NCBI GenBank assembly: GCA_002452405.1
Contig: DKFP01000006.1
Coordinates: 168,866-232,865, forward strand
DNA: 64,000 nt
Direction: 5' to 3'
Source of the DNA: Deferribacteraceae bacterium UBA6793
GTDB taxonomy: Bacteria > Chrysiogenota > Deferribacteres > Deferribacterales > Geovibrionaceae
In this document: in pieces, positions 32,543 through 41,254 of the stretch
Layout of the letters: each line of letters starts with the position of its first letter
Position numbering within the stretch: the stretch's first letter is position 1
Program-made: the position numbers and the translations under genes
The notes under the pieces: model-generated
Seen by the model: the letters and a program-made list of their open reading frames with translations, nothing else
Databases searched by the model: none
Told to the model about the DNA's origin: nothing

Positions 32543-33018
32543 TACTGCACCGCCAGCGGTTCATAACGGGTGCCGAGCATACCAGCGAGATAGTGGAGTT
32601 TTTTGTCTATAGTTGTCTTAATGTCTGTATCGGTGGCATCTTTGTTAAATCTCTGCCCGTATTCCATGAGTTTTGAGTGCAGGTATCTAAGCGCATCAAG
32701 CAGGTCATGGCGAGGTACTCTCTGTCTGTGGAAACCAGAAATTTGCATCCGGACATAGTTTATGATTCGCAGGACATCATATCCTTTCAGTTTATCTGTA
32801 GATCTCAGACCGTACGAAACGCTGTTAGTGTAAAGCCAGATAAGCTGTCTGGTCATAATGATTGCGTCCGCAATCTCGCCTAGCCTTTCCGCTGGTGTCG
32901 CCTCTTTCCACATATTCAGAATTTCTTCCAGCTCCGCAGTTTCCTCGTTCCACATGCGCATCTGTGCGGTGATTCCGAATTGTGCCATAGCCTCTGCGTA
33001 AAGTTGTTCTTCTGTCAT
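32542..33018 (-). CDS. MazG-like NTP pyrophosphohydrolase domain protein
   Basis: A 158-residue helical protein with the metal-binding pattern EETAELEE...GEIADAIIM (ExxE and ExxxD) of all-alpha NTP pyrophosphatases. Phage MazG proteins adjust nucleotide or alarmone pools. Start and stop overlap the neighbours by 1-4 bp. Confidence 0.65.
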   Translation of the reverse strand: MTEEQLYAEAMAQFGITAQMRMWNEETAELEEILNMWKEATPAERLGEIADAIIMTRQLIWLYTNSVSYGLRSTDKLKGYDVLRIINYVRMQISGFHRQRVPRHDLLDALRYLHSKLMEYGQRFNKDATDTDIKTTIDKKLHYLAGMLGTRYEPLAVQ

Positions 33019-33230
33019 TGCTCTCTCCTCATTTCTTTTATTTCAGCGACACGGTGGCTGGGAACGCCGACCATCCGCAAGTTTTCTATGTGTTCGCATT
33101 CGCTGTTAAAACACACTGGCTTAAACTGTTTCTTGCTCTGCATGACAAGAGTCAGGTCGTCACACAGCGCGCAATGCGTCATGAAATATGCAACAGGGTT
33201 TTCGATTTCGTTTGTGAGACTATCTTGCAT
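33015..33230 (-). CDS. Ogr/Delta-like zinc-finger protein
   Basis: A 71-residue protein with CALC, 16 residues, then CFNSEC, i.e. C-x2-C and C-x4-C pairs as in P2 Ogr/Delta late-gene activators. It is shorter between the pairs than Ogr, so the call is tentative. If right, it would switch on the head and tail operons and could act at 28023-28082. Confidence 0.5.
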   Translation of the reverse strand: MQDSLTNEIENPVAYFMTHCALCDDLTLVMQSKKQFKPVCFNSECEHIENLRMVGVPSHRVAEIKEMRREQ

Positions 33231-33447
33231 GAGTCCGCCTCCACTTGATCAGCCCCCAGCAAGAGAGGGCGAGATATAAAACAAACAGCGCGGCTTGCTG
33301 ATACAGCCCTGCGCGATAGTCAATGATCGCCCAGCCCGCATTGGTACCGCACCAGACAGCAAAGCACCACTGGCTTTTGTGGATATTCAAAACCACACCG
33401 CCAACCGACAAAATCGTCAGCGCCCACATGATCGCCGATATCATCAT
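33220..33447 (-). CDS. Small PnuC-like membrane protein
   Basis: A 75-residue protein with two or three membrane helices (MMISAIMWALTILSVGGVVL, FVLYLALSCWGLIKW) and the WCGTNAGWAIIDY pattern of the C-terminal part of PnuC-type vitamin transporters. It is far too short for a transporter; such fragments are common in phages with unknown role. Confidence 0.6.
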   Translation of the reverse strand: MMISAIMWALTILSVGGVVLNIHKSQWCFAVWCGTNAGWAIIDYRAGLYQQAALFVLYLALSCWGLIKWRRTHAR

Positions 33448-33641
33448 CGCTGTACCTCGCTGCGGCGGACAGTACAAAACAGGTCAACCTGTTCCCGTGT
33501 GATGCGGATCACACCTCCTTTTTTCGCCTGCCACACTTCCAACCTGCCTTCATCTATATAGTTGTGTACCGTCGAAATACTCACCCCTAAAAGGGCGGCA
33601 ACCTCTTTAACAGTCATTCTGTTGTCCTGTTGTTTTCCCAT
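33444..33641 (-). CDS. Small HTH (excisionase-like) DNA-binding protein
   Basis: A 65-residue winged-helix protein (MTVKEVAALLGVSISTVHNYIDEGRLEVWQAKKGGVIRI) of the MerR/excisionase fold. GGAGG lies 10 bp before the ATG at 33641, which touches the terminase stop. May be a terminase accessory or regulator. Confidence 0.7.
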   Translation of the reverse strand: MGKQQDNRMTVKEVAALLGVSISTVHNYIDEGRLEVWQAKKGGVIRITREQVDLFCTVRRSEVQR

Positions 33642-35488
33642 TATTTTTTTCCTCCGGCGGTAAAATATCCGTATATTATGTTTGCATACTCTTCCAAGCT
33701 GATACCCGAAACCAGCAAGGTCGCATAATTTCCAACAGTCATGTCCCACACCTCATTGCGGGTGTGTACTTTTTCCCAGCGCTCTGTTTCCCTCGGGAAT
33801 TTGCCTTCCCTGACAAGCCGTTCCGAAAGCAACTGCGTGAAATACGGTTCATCGCAATGCGCACCGAAATGCATGTGGTTGGGTTCGCCCTCCGGTGCGG
33901 ACAAACCGCCATGTATAATTTTCTTGATCTCGTGAGTGTTAACGTAAAACTGCATGATCTTTTCAATGCCCATCTTGCGCGGCGGCGACAGCTGCGGCGC
34001 TTTGTTATCCTGCGAACCCTGAGACATACAAGTCCGTGGCGGCTTATATTTGAATATGAATTTCCGCACCAGATCGGGACGGTATTTACTATCCACCATG
34101 CACTGAACGGGACGTAATGTAGTCCCGCATGGGTGGGGATACGGCATAAGCATGAAGTTAAAAAGCGCACGCCAGACGCCGGGGTCGGTGGGCTGACCCC
34201 AGAAAACTTTGCGGTCGATCGACCAGCTTTCGTATTCCGGCGCCCAGCCCATTGTCAGCGCTTCAAGTCTGTTTGCCTGCACATCCGCAAAAGATGTAAG
34301 CGCGCAAACTCCGGCGGGGAGCATTTCGGGGGTGTAGTTCTCAACGCGTTTCATAAGCACGTTTACGGAGAGGTTTTCAACAACCTCGCGGTTAACATAC
34401 GGCAGAGCAAGCCAGCCTTCGGTATAGACCCTGACCTTGTCTTCGCTCCCTTTTGCGTCCAGCCATGCGCCGAGCATCCGCGTGAACGATATTTTCATGG
34501 AATAAAAACTGTTCAGGTGGAAAGCCAAACGCAGGCGGAAGCCACCCGCCAGAACAGTTTCAAGTTTTATTCCGTCTTCGGTCTGCCAGACGTGGGACAA
34601 AATCATATTCGGTTTGTCCGAATCAGTCACTTTTTCGGCACAATACGGACACTGATATGTCCCTATTCCGTCCCAGTCTTTCTTTGATTCGGGTTGAGGG
34701 CAAAGTCCCTCCTGAACAAAACGGAACATTCCGCCGCAATGCGGGCATGGGACAAAGGGATAAAACAGATAGTCAGCGTTTTTCAGGTCGGTCTGGATAT
34801 GCCCTTCCTCTGCCAGCGGCTTGCCAATCTTGACAACAAGGCTGTTAACAAAACTTTTCGGGCGTTCCTCCGCAACAGCTATCGGGTCGCCGTATTTTGC
34901 GGTCATGGCTATCTCATCTGCTTCATCAATGAACAGATATTTAACCGGATATGAGCTGATCGAGCCTTCTGATTCAGCAGAGCCCAGATAAAAATTACCG
35001 CCAGCGAATGTGAAACCATCCTGAACTACTTTTCCGTTGATACGCTCGTCGAGAACACCGTCCCGCGCATGCTCTATCATTGGTTTTATACGGTCGCGCA
35101 GCATAGCCCGCGCCTTAACTTTTGTGGGATACATCATGAGAATTGATGCGGGGCGCTTGTGTATAAGATAGCCTATGGGATTTATCACAGCGGATTCGGT
35201 TTTTGTTACCTGCGTTGCGCCGCATACTGTAACATGGCTGGCGGCACCGCTGCTGATAGCATCCATTATGCCTTTTGAAACAGGGGATTTCGCATTTTCC
35301 CACGGCCCCGAATCGCTTGTCGTTGATGCACTGAGAACGCGATAGCGTTCCGCCCATTCCGAACAAGTCATGTCGTCCGGCGGGATCGAAACCTGATGTT
35401 CGCCGCGGAAATATTCGGATATTTCGAGCGTCTGTACTGAAAAATCCACACCGAACTGTTTGTTGATATTTGCCAGATTATTCAGCAT
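33641..35488 (-). CDS. Terminase large subunit (GpA-like)
   Basis: A 615-residue packaging ATPase/nuclease of the lambda gpA family: WENAKSPVSKGIMDAI, VCGATQVTKTESAVINPIGY (Walker A variant), YLFIDEADEIA (Walker B) and a zinc-binding CPHCGG...CPYC pair. The ATG at 35488 has GGAGAG 8 bp upstream; a GTG three codons earlier is less likely. Gene order small-large subunit is standard. Confidence 0.9.
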   Translation of the reverse strand: MLNNLANINKQFGVDFSVQTLEISEYFRGEHQVSIPPDDMTCSEWAERYRVLSASTTSDSGPWENAKSPVSKGIMDAISSGAASHVTVCGATQVTKTESAVINPIGYLIHKRPASILMMYPTKVKARAMLRDRIKPMIEHARDGVLDERINGKVVQDGFTFAGGNFYLGSAESEGSISSYPVKYLFIDEADEIAMTAKYGDPIAVAEERPKSFVNSLVVKIGKPLAEEGHIQTDLKNADYLFYPFVPCPHCGGMFRFVQEGLCPQPESKKDWDGIGTYQCPYCAEKVTDSDKPNMILSHVWQTEDGIKLETVLAGGFRLRLAFHLNSFYSMKISFTRMLGAWLDAKGSEDKVRVYTEGWLALPYVNREVVENLSVNVLMKRVENYTPEMLPAGVCALTSFADVQANRLEALTMGWAPEYESWSIDRKVFWGQPTDPGVWRALFNFMLMPYPHPCGTTLRPVQCMVDSKYRPDLVRKFIFKYKPPRTCMSQGSQDNKAPQLSPPRKMGIEKIMQFYVNTHEIKKIIHGGLSAPEGEPNHMHFGAHCDEPYFTQLLSERLVREGKFPRETERWEKVHTRNEVWDMTVGNYATLLVSGISLEEYANIIYGYFTAGGKK

Positions 35489-36164
35489 TGCGTACACTCT
35501 CCAGCTTGCGGCTGTAGCTCAACATGATCTTTCGGAACGCCGCCGACAGCATATCCCTGATTTCCGGTTCAGTGCGTCCGGCTATCTGATGCGGCAGGTT
35601 CTCAATGAGGTTTTCGTGCGCCTGCGTAAGCTCAACGATGCGCGCGGCAAACTCCGCGCCTATTTTTTCCCTACTGATCAGATTACCAGCGAGCTGATCG
35701 TTATTCATTTTTTCGCGGCGGGTGCGCTCGCGTTTAAGCTCTGTGTCGGCATCTATTCGTATCTGTTCTGATGATTTCTCCGCACGCTTGCGCAGATATG
35801 TTTCCGCATATCTATCAACATCAGAACGCAAAAAGCCGCCGGAAGCCTGTTCTGTCAGCTTGCCATCGCTGATATGATCATAAACTGTGCGCTCGGAAAC
35901 TTTATAACCTCGGCTTACAAGGTATGCGTGTACTTCCCTTTTGGTTCTGATAGTATCGGGTGTGCCATCCTCGGAATACATAGCGATAAGCTTTTTGAGG
36001 TTCTGCTCTGCCTTTCTGAAGGCTTGCGCATCTTTCACTTTACCGGAACGGGCGGAAAACCTTTCCGCTTCGCTGTAGCTTGCGATTGCTGTTCGTACAA
36101 TCTCTGCGTCGGTTGCCGACAGATCATCAATGAGAGATTCAGCTTGTTCGATCAAGTCAGACAT
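35478..36164 (-). CDS. Terminase small subunit-like
   Basis: A 228-residue protein with an HTH (KREVHAYLVSRGYKVSERTVYDHISDGKL) and a long helical C-terminus (KRERTRREKMNNDQLAGNLISREKIG). HTH plus coiled-coil directly upstream of the large subunit fits a Nu1-type small terminase that binds the packaging site. Confidence 0.78.
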   Translation of the reverse strand: MSDLIEQAESLIDDLSATDAEIVRTAIASYSEAERFSARSGKVKDAQAFRKAEQNLKKLIAMYSEDGTPDTIRTKREVHAYLVSRGYKVSERTVYDHISDGKLTEQASGGFLRSDVDRYAETYLRKRAEKSSEQIRIDADTELKRERTRREKMNNDQLAGNLISREKIGAEFAARIVELTQAHENLIENLPHQIAGRTEPEIRDMLSAAFRKIMLSYSRKLESVRNAE

Positions 36165-36504
36165 TCAGCACCTCGAATTTTGTTTTCCAGTCAAGCACAG
36201 TATCAGCTGAAAGGTTCAGTAACGCCGCTATGGGCTTTGCATCTACACCCACAGCGAGCAGTGATTCGAGCAGAACAAGTTCCGCAGAGGAAAGCTTTGA
36301 CCCTGAAAAGGGGGTACCCGTGCGGTATGTATAAAAACGCTCACACGCGCCGCAACGCATACGCCCGCCGCTAAGAAAACGCAGGTGGTGTTTTTCGTGC
36401 AGAGGTGTTTCGCAGAACGGGCAGCGAAACCCCCCATGGAAGCGCTCTACGATGCGCGCGTTAATCAGCGTTTCGTTCATCATTTCGGTGTCAAACGTTA
36501 TCAT
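36157..36504 (-). CDS. Zinc-ribbon DNA-binding protein
   Basis: A 115-residue protein with CPFC and CGAC pairs (zinc ribbon) followed by YRTGTPFSGSKLS and a helix-turn-helix-like end (PIAALLNLSADTVLDWKTKF). The layout resembles the N-terminus of IS1595-type transposases, without any catalytic domain. Probably a phage transcription or replication factor; it overlaps both neighbours. Confidence 0.6.
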   Translation of the reverse strand: MITFDTEMMNETLINARIVERFHGGFRCPFCETPLHEKHHLRFLSGGRMRCGACERFYTYRTGTPFSGSKLSSAELVLLESLLAVGVDAKPIAALLNLSADTVLDWKTKFEVLNV

Positions 36505-37943
36505 TTCTTGCCTCTCAAGGGCGGGAGATGGAATACTTTTCCGCCGCCGTACTTAACAAGTTTGTCCGCGCCGAACACCTCGGGGTTTATCAGTCGTAGC
36601 TGTTTGCCCACAGACTGTGCTGTCGCGCCGGATTTATCAAATATGATGCGGTATGCCGCGACAAGACGCGGCTGCGCTATGAAGCCCTTATCGAATCCGT
36701 CAGAGATATCATCGTATACATGTCTGTCCTCAACCCGCTCGGATTCGAGCAGGACTTCAAAATATGTAACGTCGCGCGTAAGTATCGCGTTTACAAAGTT
36801 TTCCAGCTTGCTGTTCGTATTTTCAACGATCGCGGCTTTTGCGGGTGAATCAATGCATTTGCCGTACTGCGCCCAGTCAACCGGATAATGGCGGAGGAAA
36901 AGAGCGAAATCCTCCAGTTCTTTAGCTATCCCCGCGACCATATCCTCGCCCTTAAGGTTCAGGTCTGCCAGCGAAGGGCCGGTTTGAAACACTGTAAAAC
37001 GGCGGTCGCTGTGTTCGATTTCGATAGGCAGGTGATCGTTTGTTGTTATAAGTATGTGTCCGAAAAGGTCTATGTCCCGCGCATCCTTGTGTTTTAGTTC
37101 CACAAACACGCTTTCCTCTGTAACAAGGTGTTTCAGGAAGTTCCGCAGATTCTTACGGCTTTTCGCGTCAACCGCAATTTCGTTCAGGTTATAAAACAGC
37201 ATGCCGGGTACCCAAGGCATGAACTGTGATTCAATGCGGTTCTGGTCAACCATGACACAGTATTTGTCCCCGAATAGCGGGGTTATGATGTGCTTGAAAA
37301 AGATACCCTTACCCGACCCCTGAACGCCTTTTATAACCAGCGAGACACCGGAGCGTTTCAGCGTTTGGAAAAAACCAGCCAGCCAGTTGATCATCCACTG
37401 AGCATAGTCGTTGTTACCGTTCACCAGATTACCGATCAGCAGTTGTATCCAGTCAAAATCCTGTATATCCGTGCGTTTTGTTTTGCGGTCTTTGAGCATG
37501 AGATATGGCGAGGGACGAAAAGACGTTCTGCATACGCCGTAATCGCCGTTATAAAATTCGGCGTTAACAAACGGCGTGAACCTTTCCTCGACGTTGCGCA
37601 GATCAACGGGTCTGATATCTGCGGGGATGCCGCGTTGTCCTTTGAATATCAATATCTCATCCTCTTTCATAAACGATTCAAGAGCCGCTTTCGCTTTGTC
37701 CACTCCTGCAAGCTCGTATATTTCACCGTCAACGTGTTTTCTATAGATCATGTTTCCCGACGGGGATAACCAAAGTGCGCCGCCTTTTTCTTTCAAAAGA
37801 TTCAGCACCTTATTGGTTTTTCTTTCCAGCCAGTTGTTTGCCTCAAACTGGCTGTAGTCTATCGAACCCGGCTCCTGCTCTTCGTATTTGTTTTTCTGTG
37901 CGCTCTTAACGAGCATATCTTTTTTGAGCTTCGGCTCTTTCAC
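36501..37943 (-). CDS. D5/DUF5906-type replicative helicase
   Basis: A 480-residue superfamily 3-like helicase: Walker A VIKGVQGSGKGIFFKHII, Walker B-type MLFYNLNEIAVD, sensor LITTNDHLPIEIEHSDRRF. Follows the primase-like gene; together they form the replication module. Confidence 0.85.
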   Translation of the reverse strand: MKEPKLKKDMLVKSAQKNKYEEQEPGSIDYSQFEANNWLERKTNKVLNLLKEKGGALWLSPSGNMIYRKHVDGEIYELAGVDKAKAALESFMKEDEILIFKGQRGIPADIRPVDLRNVEERFTPFVNAEFYNGDYGVCRTSFRPSPYLMLKDRKTKRTDIQDFDWIQLLIGNLVNGNNDYAQWMINWLAGFFQTLKRSGVSLVIKGVQGSGKGIFFKHIITPLFGDKYCVMVDQNRIESQFMPWVPGMLFYNLNEIAVDAKSRKNLRNFLKHLVTEESVFVELKHKDARDIDLFGHILITTNDHLPIEIEHSDRRFTVFQTGPSLADLNLKGEDMVAGIAKELEDFALFLRHYPVDWAQYGKCIDSPAKAAIVENTNSKLENFVNAILTRDVTYFEVLLESERVEDRHVYDDISDGFDKGFIAQPRLVAAYRIIFDKSGATAQSVGKQLRLINPEVFGADKLVKYGGGKVFHLPPLRGKK

Positions 37944-38155
37944 TTCATACCCCTGTAGGTTTCCAGAATCAGATTGCCGGGTTCCTTTTCCTGCTGATCA
38001 GCATAAGCAACCAACTGGTCAAGTGTGGTGCATCTGCGAAACAGCGCCTTGATCTTCATGCGATGCGGTTTCTTGTCCAGATAAAGAGTGATTTCGTCTC
38101 CGCAAATTTCGACAAAATCGCTGTCAATTCGGGCAGTGTAAAACGGCGTGAACAT
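37940..38155 (-). CDS. Hypothetical protein in replication module
   Basis: A 71-residue protein (MFTPFYTARIDSDFVEICGDEITLYLDKKPHRMKIKALF). The ATG at 38155 overlaps the primase stop (TAATG). Unknown function. Confidence 0.6.
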   Translation of the reverse strand: MFTPFYTARIDSDFVEICGDEITLYLDKKPHRMKIKALFRRCTTLDQLVAYADQQEKEPGNLILETYRGMK

Positions 38156-39009
38156 TATTCGGCACCCATAAACGCGAGAAAACCGCAACCGGAACAACGC
38201 ACCATGAGCGCGCCGGACTTGCGGGAACGCCCGACAAATGCGGACGGGTTTTTATCATCGTGTGCGGGGTTGATGCAGCGGCACGGGACGGTATCGTCAC
38301 CTTGCAGATATTCAAAATCGCAAAGGCTGTAAGTGCCTCTCTTTGTATGGATTGTTGTATGTCTGGACACTTCGTTTTCAAGCAGTCCCTTTTCTGTCCT
38401 GCTTTGTCCTTTTTTGTCCCTCTGCTTTTGTTTCTTCTCGTGTTCCGCTTTTTCTTTTGCTTGTTCAAGTGCTTGCCATGCACGGAAATTTTCTTCCAGA
38501 AAAGAGAAAGAAAGGGCTTGTCCGGTCAGGATAAACTTTGTTTTTTGGTCAGGGTTGGGGAAAAAGAAACGGGTGTTGTCAGGTGTCTGCTGATCCGAGA
38601 GTTCCTCGAACCCCAGCAGCTCGCGGACGTATCTGTAAAAATCCTGATAAACTCCGAACGGCAGATTTATAGGCGCGTCGAATGGCAACATTACGCGGTA
38701 GCGATCACACGCGGGCTTTGCTTTTTCGCCAGTGCCTTTGATTTTTTGATGATTGCGGCTCGTTGTCAGATACGCGGTTATGCCGACCTCGTTGAGATAG
38801 TCAGCGCACTTATCAAACGGGTATCCGTCGTCAAAGTCGAACATGAGGATTTCGGACATACCGATTATATTTGTCCGTTCACGGTGTCCGTTACTATACA
38901 AACCGCATGAGTAGTTATATCGTCCGGTTATCTCAGGTAGTCGCAGGAACGGAACGTCTATGTTGCGGTATCCGAATGTAATGTGTCCGGAGCTGATTGA
39001 CATTTTCAT
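38155..39009 (-). CDS. AEP-type DNA primase
   Basis: A 284-residue primase-like protein: MFDFDDGYPFDKC (catalytic Asp pair), TTSRNHQK (S-x-H motif), DRYRVMLPFDAPI, and a C-terminal zinc knuckle CRCINPAHDDKNPSAFV...VRCSGCGF. This motif order fits archaeo-eukaryotic primases of phage replication modules. Partner of the downstream helicase. Confidence 0.75.
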   Translation of the reverse strand: MKMSISSGHITFGYRNIDVPFLRLPEITGRYNYSCGLYSNGHRERTNIIGMSEILMFDFDDGYPFDKCADYLNEVGITAYLTTSRNHQKIKGTGEKAKPACDRYRVMLPFDAPINLPFGVYQDFYRYVRELLGFEELSDQQTPDNTRFFFPNPDQKTKFILTGQALSFSFLEENFRAWQALEQAKEKAEHEKKQKQRDKKGQSRTEKGLLENEVSRHTTIHTKRGTYSLCDFEYLQGDDTVPCRCINPAHDDKNPSAFVGRSRKSGALMVRCSGCGFLAFMGAE

Positions 39010-39482
39010 GCGAACACCGACGGCTGAGATTTAAGATGTTCGACAACATCAAGATAGTTGTCGTCATGAGCATATGAGCGGTAGATATCGTTTGTTTCAA
39101 CAAGCCTTAAGTAAAGTTTGAAGTATTCTAGTCCACGAGCCCTGATAGCATTCTTTTTCCAGTCTGACACAATCTCAATATCCGCAATCGAACGGCAATA
39201 CTGTCTTTCTAAAGAATAAAGTACAACTGTAGCGTCCTTTTCTGTAAAGCCTGCATAAGCAAGAAAATCATAAAATGAGTGTGTATCATCAAGAATATTC
39301 AAGCGGCAAACTTTACGCTTCTGCATTACACATGCTGACCAGTACACAAACCACGTTACAACATCAGGAACGGGGACGCTCTTGTGAGGGTCACGCATTG
39401 CACTATCTAGTGCTTCTATAATACCGTCGAACTTCGCAAAATCCGCAGGGTAGTCAGCTATGTTAAATTCATGAGATATCAT
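39006..39482 (-). CDS. Hypothetical early protein
   Basis: A 158-residue helical protein (FNIADYPADFAKFDGIIEALDSAMRDP, LSFYDFLAYAGFTEKDATVVLYSLERQYC). No recognised family; overlaps both neighbours by 4 bp. Confidence 0.6.
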   Translation of the reverse strand: MISHEFNIADYPADFAKFDGIIEALDSAMRDPHKSVPVPDVVTWFVYWSACVMQKRKVCRLNILDDTHSFYDFLAYAGFTEKDATVVLYSLERQYCRSIADIEIVSDWKKNAIRARGLEYFKLYLRLVETNDIYRSYAHDDNYLDVVEHLKSQPSVFA

Positions 39483-39925
39483 GCCACACCTCTATAAATT
39501 GTCTTATCTGTTTTGTAGTTTTGCAGAAATTCTTTAAACGACGACAGCTCGTCGTGAAGACACTCGATAAACGCCAGCGTGAAAGCGGGACAACGGACAA
39601 CGTTGAAAATCCTCTGGGGTTTCCGTATGCTCTTTGTCTGCTCGTCGTACCACTGTTCAACGATGATCACGTTCTGGCGGCGCTTATGTGCGATATATGT
39701 TATCTGCTGTTCGTGCAGCCGCAGAACGCTGATTCCGCGTCCGAAGATTTCCCCCAGCAACATCTCAAGAATTGCTGACAGCGCGCCGCCGTCGTCTCCG
39801 GTTATCTTAACAACTACATCCGACAGCTCATCGGTCTGGTATCTCACTGCCAGCCAGTTCATCAGCCAGCCATATTCGGATTCTGTCGGTGCTATCAATC
39901 TGAAAAGGTCTTCTGTGCATCTCAT
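39479..39925 (-). CDS. Hypothetical early protein
   Basis: A 148-residue protein (MRCTEDLFRLIAPTESEYGWLMNWLAVRYQTDELSDVVVKITGDDGGAL, RQNVIIVEQWYDEQTK). It resembles a degenerate nucleotide-binding fold, possibly a helicase-loader-like protein, but I cannot name it. The ATG at 39925 follows GAGG. Confidence 0.6.
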   Translation of the reverse strand: MRCTEDLFRLIAPTESEYGWLMNWLAVRYQTDELSDVVVKITGDDGGALSAILEMLLGEIFGRGISVLRLHEQQITYIAHKRRQNVIIVEQWYDEQTKSIRKPQRIFNVVRCPAFTLAFIECLHDELSSFKEFLQNYKTDKTIYRGVA

Positions 39926-39927
39926 CG

Positions 39928-40248
39928 TCAACCCCTCGCTTTGCCGCTGGCATCCATGATTTTCATGGTGGAGCGGTCGAGAAACGCCCGAATATCTTTC
40001 GCTCTGTATCGTGCCGCTGTACCTATTTTCACGAACGGAATTTCGCGCTTCTGGGTTCGCCACTGTCTGAGTGTCTGGACTGGCACACTCAACAGTTCCG
40101 ATGCCTCTATATCTGTGTACAATCTGTCGGGGTTGTACGTCTCAACCGTCGGTGCGGACTGGATCAGCTTTAGCTGATTCTGCATGTCCTCGATCATGGG
40201 GCGCACTGCCGCCGCCACTGCATCCGCTATCTGTGTTTCGATTGTCAT
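39928..40248 (-). CDS. HTH_17-type DNA-binding protein
   Basis: A 106-residue protein with an N-terminal coiled coil and a winged helix (LYTDIEASELLSVPVQTLRQWRTQKREIPFVKIGTAARYRAKDIRAFLD), an excisionase-like fold. May be the excisionase or a replication regulator. Confidence 0.7.
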   Translation of the reverse strand: MTIETQIADAVAAAVRPMIEDMQNQLKLIQSAPTVETYNPDRLYTDIEASELLSVPVQTLRQWRTQKREIPFVKIGTAARYRAKDIRAFLDRSTMKIMDASGKARG

Positions 40249-40436
40249 GACAAAACCCTCGGATTGTTTTTCTCCGGGACGCGGACATAAGCTCCCTGAT
40301 GCAGAGACTTTGCCTCGTTGATCGCCGCGTTAACAGCTCCGGCGGCATCGTCCGCAGAAACTTTTATCCCGCCTTTCCAGACAAGTTTCTTGTCCCTGAA
40401 AACAAGGACGAAACAGCTATATCTTATCCCGCCCAT
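40245..40436 (-). CDS. Hypothetical early protein, 63 aa
   Basis: MGGIRYSCFVLVFRDKKLVW then a helix AAGAVNAAINEAKSLHQGAY. Small alpha/beta protein of unknown function. Confidence 0.55.
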   Translation of the reverse strand: MGGIRYSCFVLVFRDKKLVWKGGIKVSADDAAGAVNAAINEAKSLHQGAYVRVPEKNNPRVLS

Positions 40437-40902
40437 TGACCACCTCTTTCAGCGCCTCGCCCAACGCGACGGCTTTCTCAATGACCTCGTTAACTTCTGT
40501 CAGCAGGTCTTTTGCCTCGCCGACAGTGATCTCACTTCCGCCTTCGCTTGCAGGGCTTATCGCCCTGCTTACACTAGCGACAACATCTGAAAACTCTGTG
40601 CCGAGGGCTGAAAGCCCTTCAAGAATTTTCGATACTTTTCCGTCGCTCTCCGGTAGCATTACGAATAACCCGCCGCCTTGTTTAGCCAGATACTTCATAG
40701 TCTCGGCAGGACGGAAATGCCGTATCCATGCGATAGACGTAGGTAGGGTCGGGCAGCCTTCCGCTGGGTATTTCTCAACGGTCTTTGGAGATAAACCCGC
40801 CGCCTCTGCTATTTCTGCGATAGTGAAACCCTTCTTTTCCTTCAGCTCCCACATCATCAGCCGTGTGAGTTCGTACGTTGCCCTTGTATCCGCTTCTTTC
40901 AT
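40417..40902 (-). CDS. Phage regulatory protein with HTH
   Basis: A 161-residue protein: an HTH (FTIAEIAEAAGLSPKTVEKYPAEGCP) followed by a C-terminal helical domain (VGEAKDLLTEVNEVIEKAVALGEALKEVV). Second or third gene of the early operon; a CII- or late-early regulator is plausible. Confidence 0.65.
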   Translation of the reverse strand: MKEADTRATYELTRLMMWELKEKKGFTIAEIAEAAGLSPKTVEKYPAEGCPTLPTSIAWIRHFRPAETMKYLAKQGGGLFVMLPESDGKVSKILEGLSALGTEFSDVVASVSRAISPASEGGSEITVGEAKDLLTEVNEVIEKAVALGEALKEVVNGRDKI

Positions 40903-41027
40903 TACATACTCTCCACCCGACAGCCGTCGAGAATTGAAAGTTTCCCGTCGATATAACGCGGTCTTCTGTCGATATTTCGCTGTTTCCTGCGAAAAAAACG
41001 GTGAACAAGCCGTTTGATAAATTTCAT
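40902..41027 (-). CDS. Small basic protein, 41 aa
   Basis: ATG at 41027 preceded by GAGGAG (7 bp). The stop overlaps the next ATG as TAATG. Product MKFIKRLVHRFFRRKQRNID, then RRPRYIDGKLSILDGCRV, very rich in Arg and Lys. Tight packing and a good ribosome site argue for expression. Confidence 0.55.
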   Translation of the reverse strand: MKFIKRLVHRFFRRKQRNIDRRPRYIDGKLSILDGCRVESM

Positions 41028-41254
41028 ACTGCGACTCCTCGGCTACTTATCAGCCGCTTAATTACAGATTCGATCCTTGCGTTGTCCTGTCTCCCGTTGA
41101 AATAGTTGCTCAGTGTCGCTTTGCTGTACCCGGTTTCGGCTATAACGTCACCCTGAGTCAGCCCAAGAGAGAGAAATTTCTCAACAAGCTCTGCACGGGC
41201 ATACATATCTTCGCCACGGCGGCGGAGCTTTAACGGGATTCTGGAATAGGACAT
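41024..41254 (-). CDS. Cro-like HTH protein
   Basis: A 76-residue HTH protein (SLGLTQGDVIAETGYSKATLSNYFNGRQ). An early-operon DNA binder of the Cro/XRE type. The ATG at 41254 overlaps the upstream stop as TGATG. Confidence 0.7.
   Translation of the reverse strand: MSYSRIPLKLRRRGEDMYARAELVEKFLSLGLTQGDVIAETGYSKATLSNYFNGRQDNARIESVIKRLISSRGVAV

Noticed and set aside
34141..34175. Array 1 spacer 16 resembles the terminase gene (ALFNQLMP versus ALFNFMLMP).
   Set aside because: Needs a one-codon gap; ungapped identity is poor.
35101..35140. Array 1 spacer 4 versus terminase (YPT motif).
   Set aside because: 16/32 identity and no PAM.
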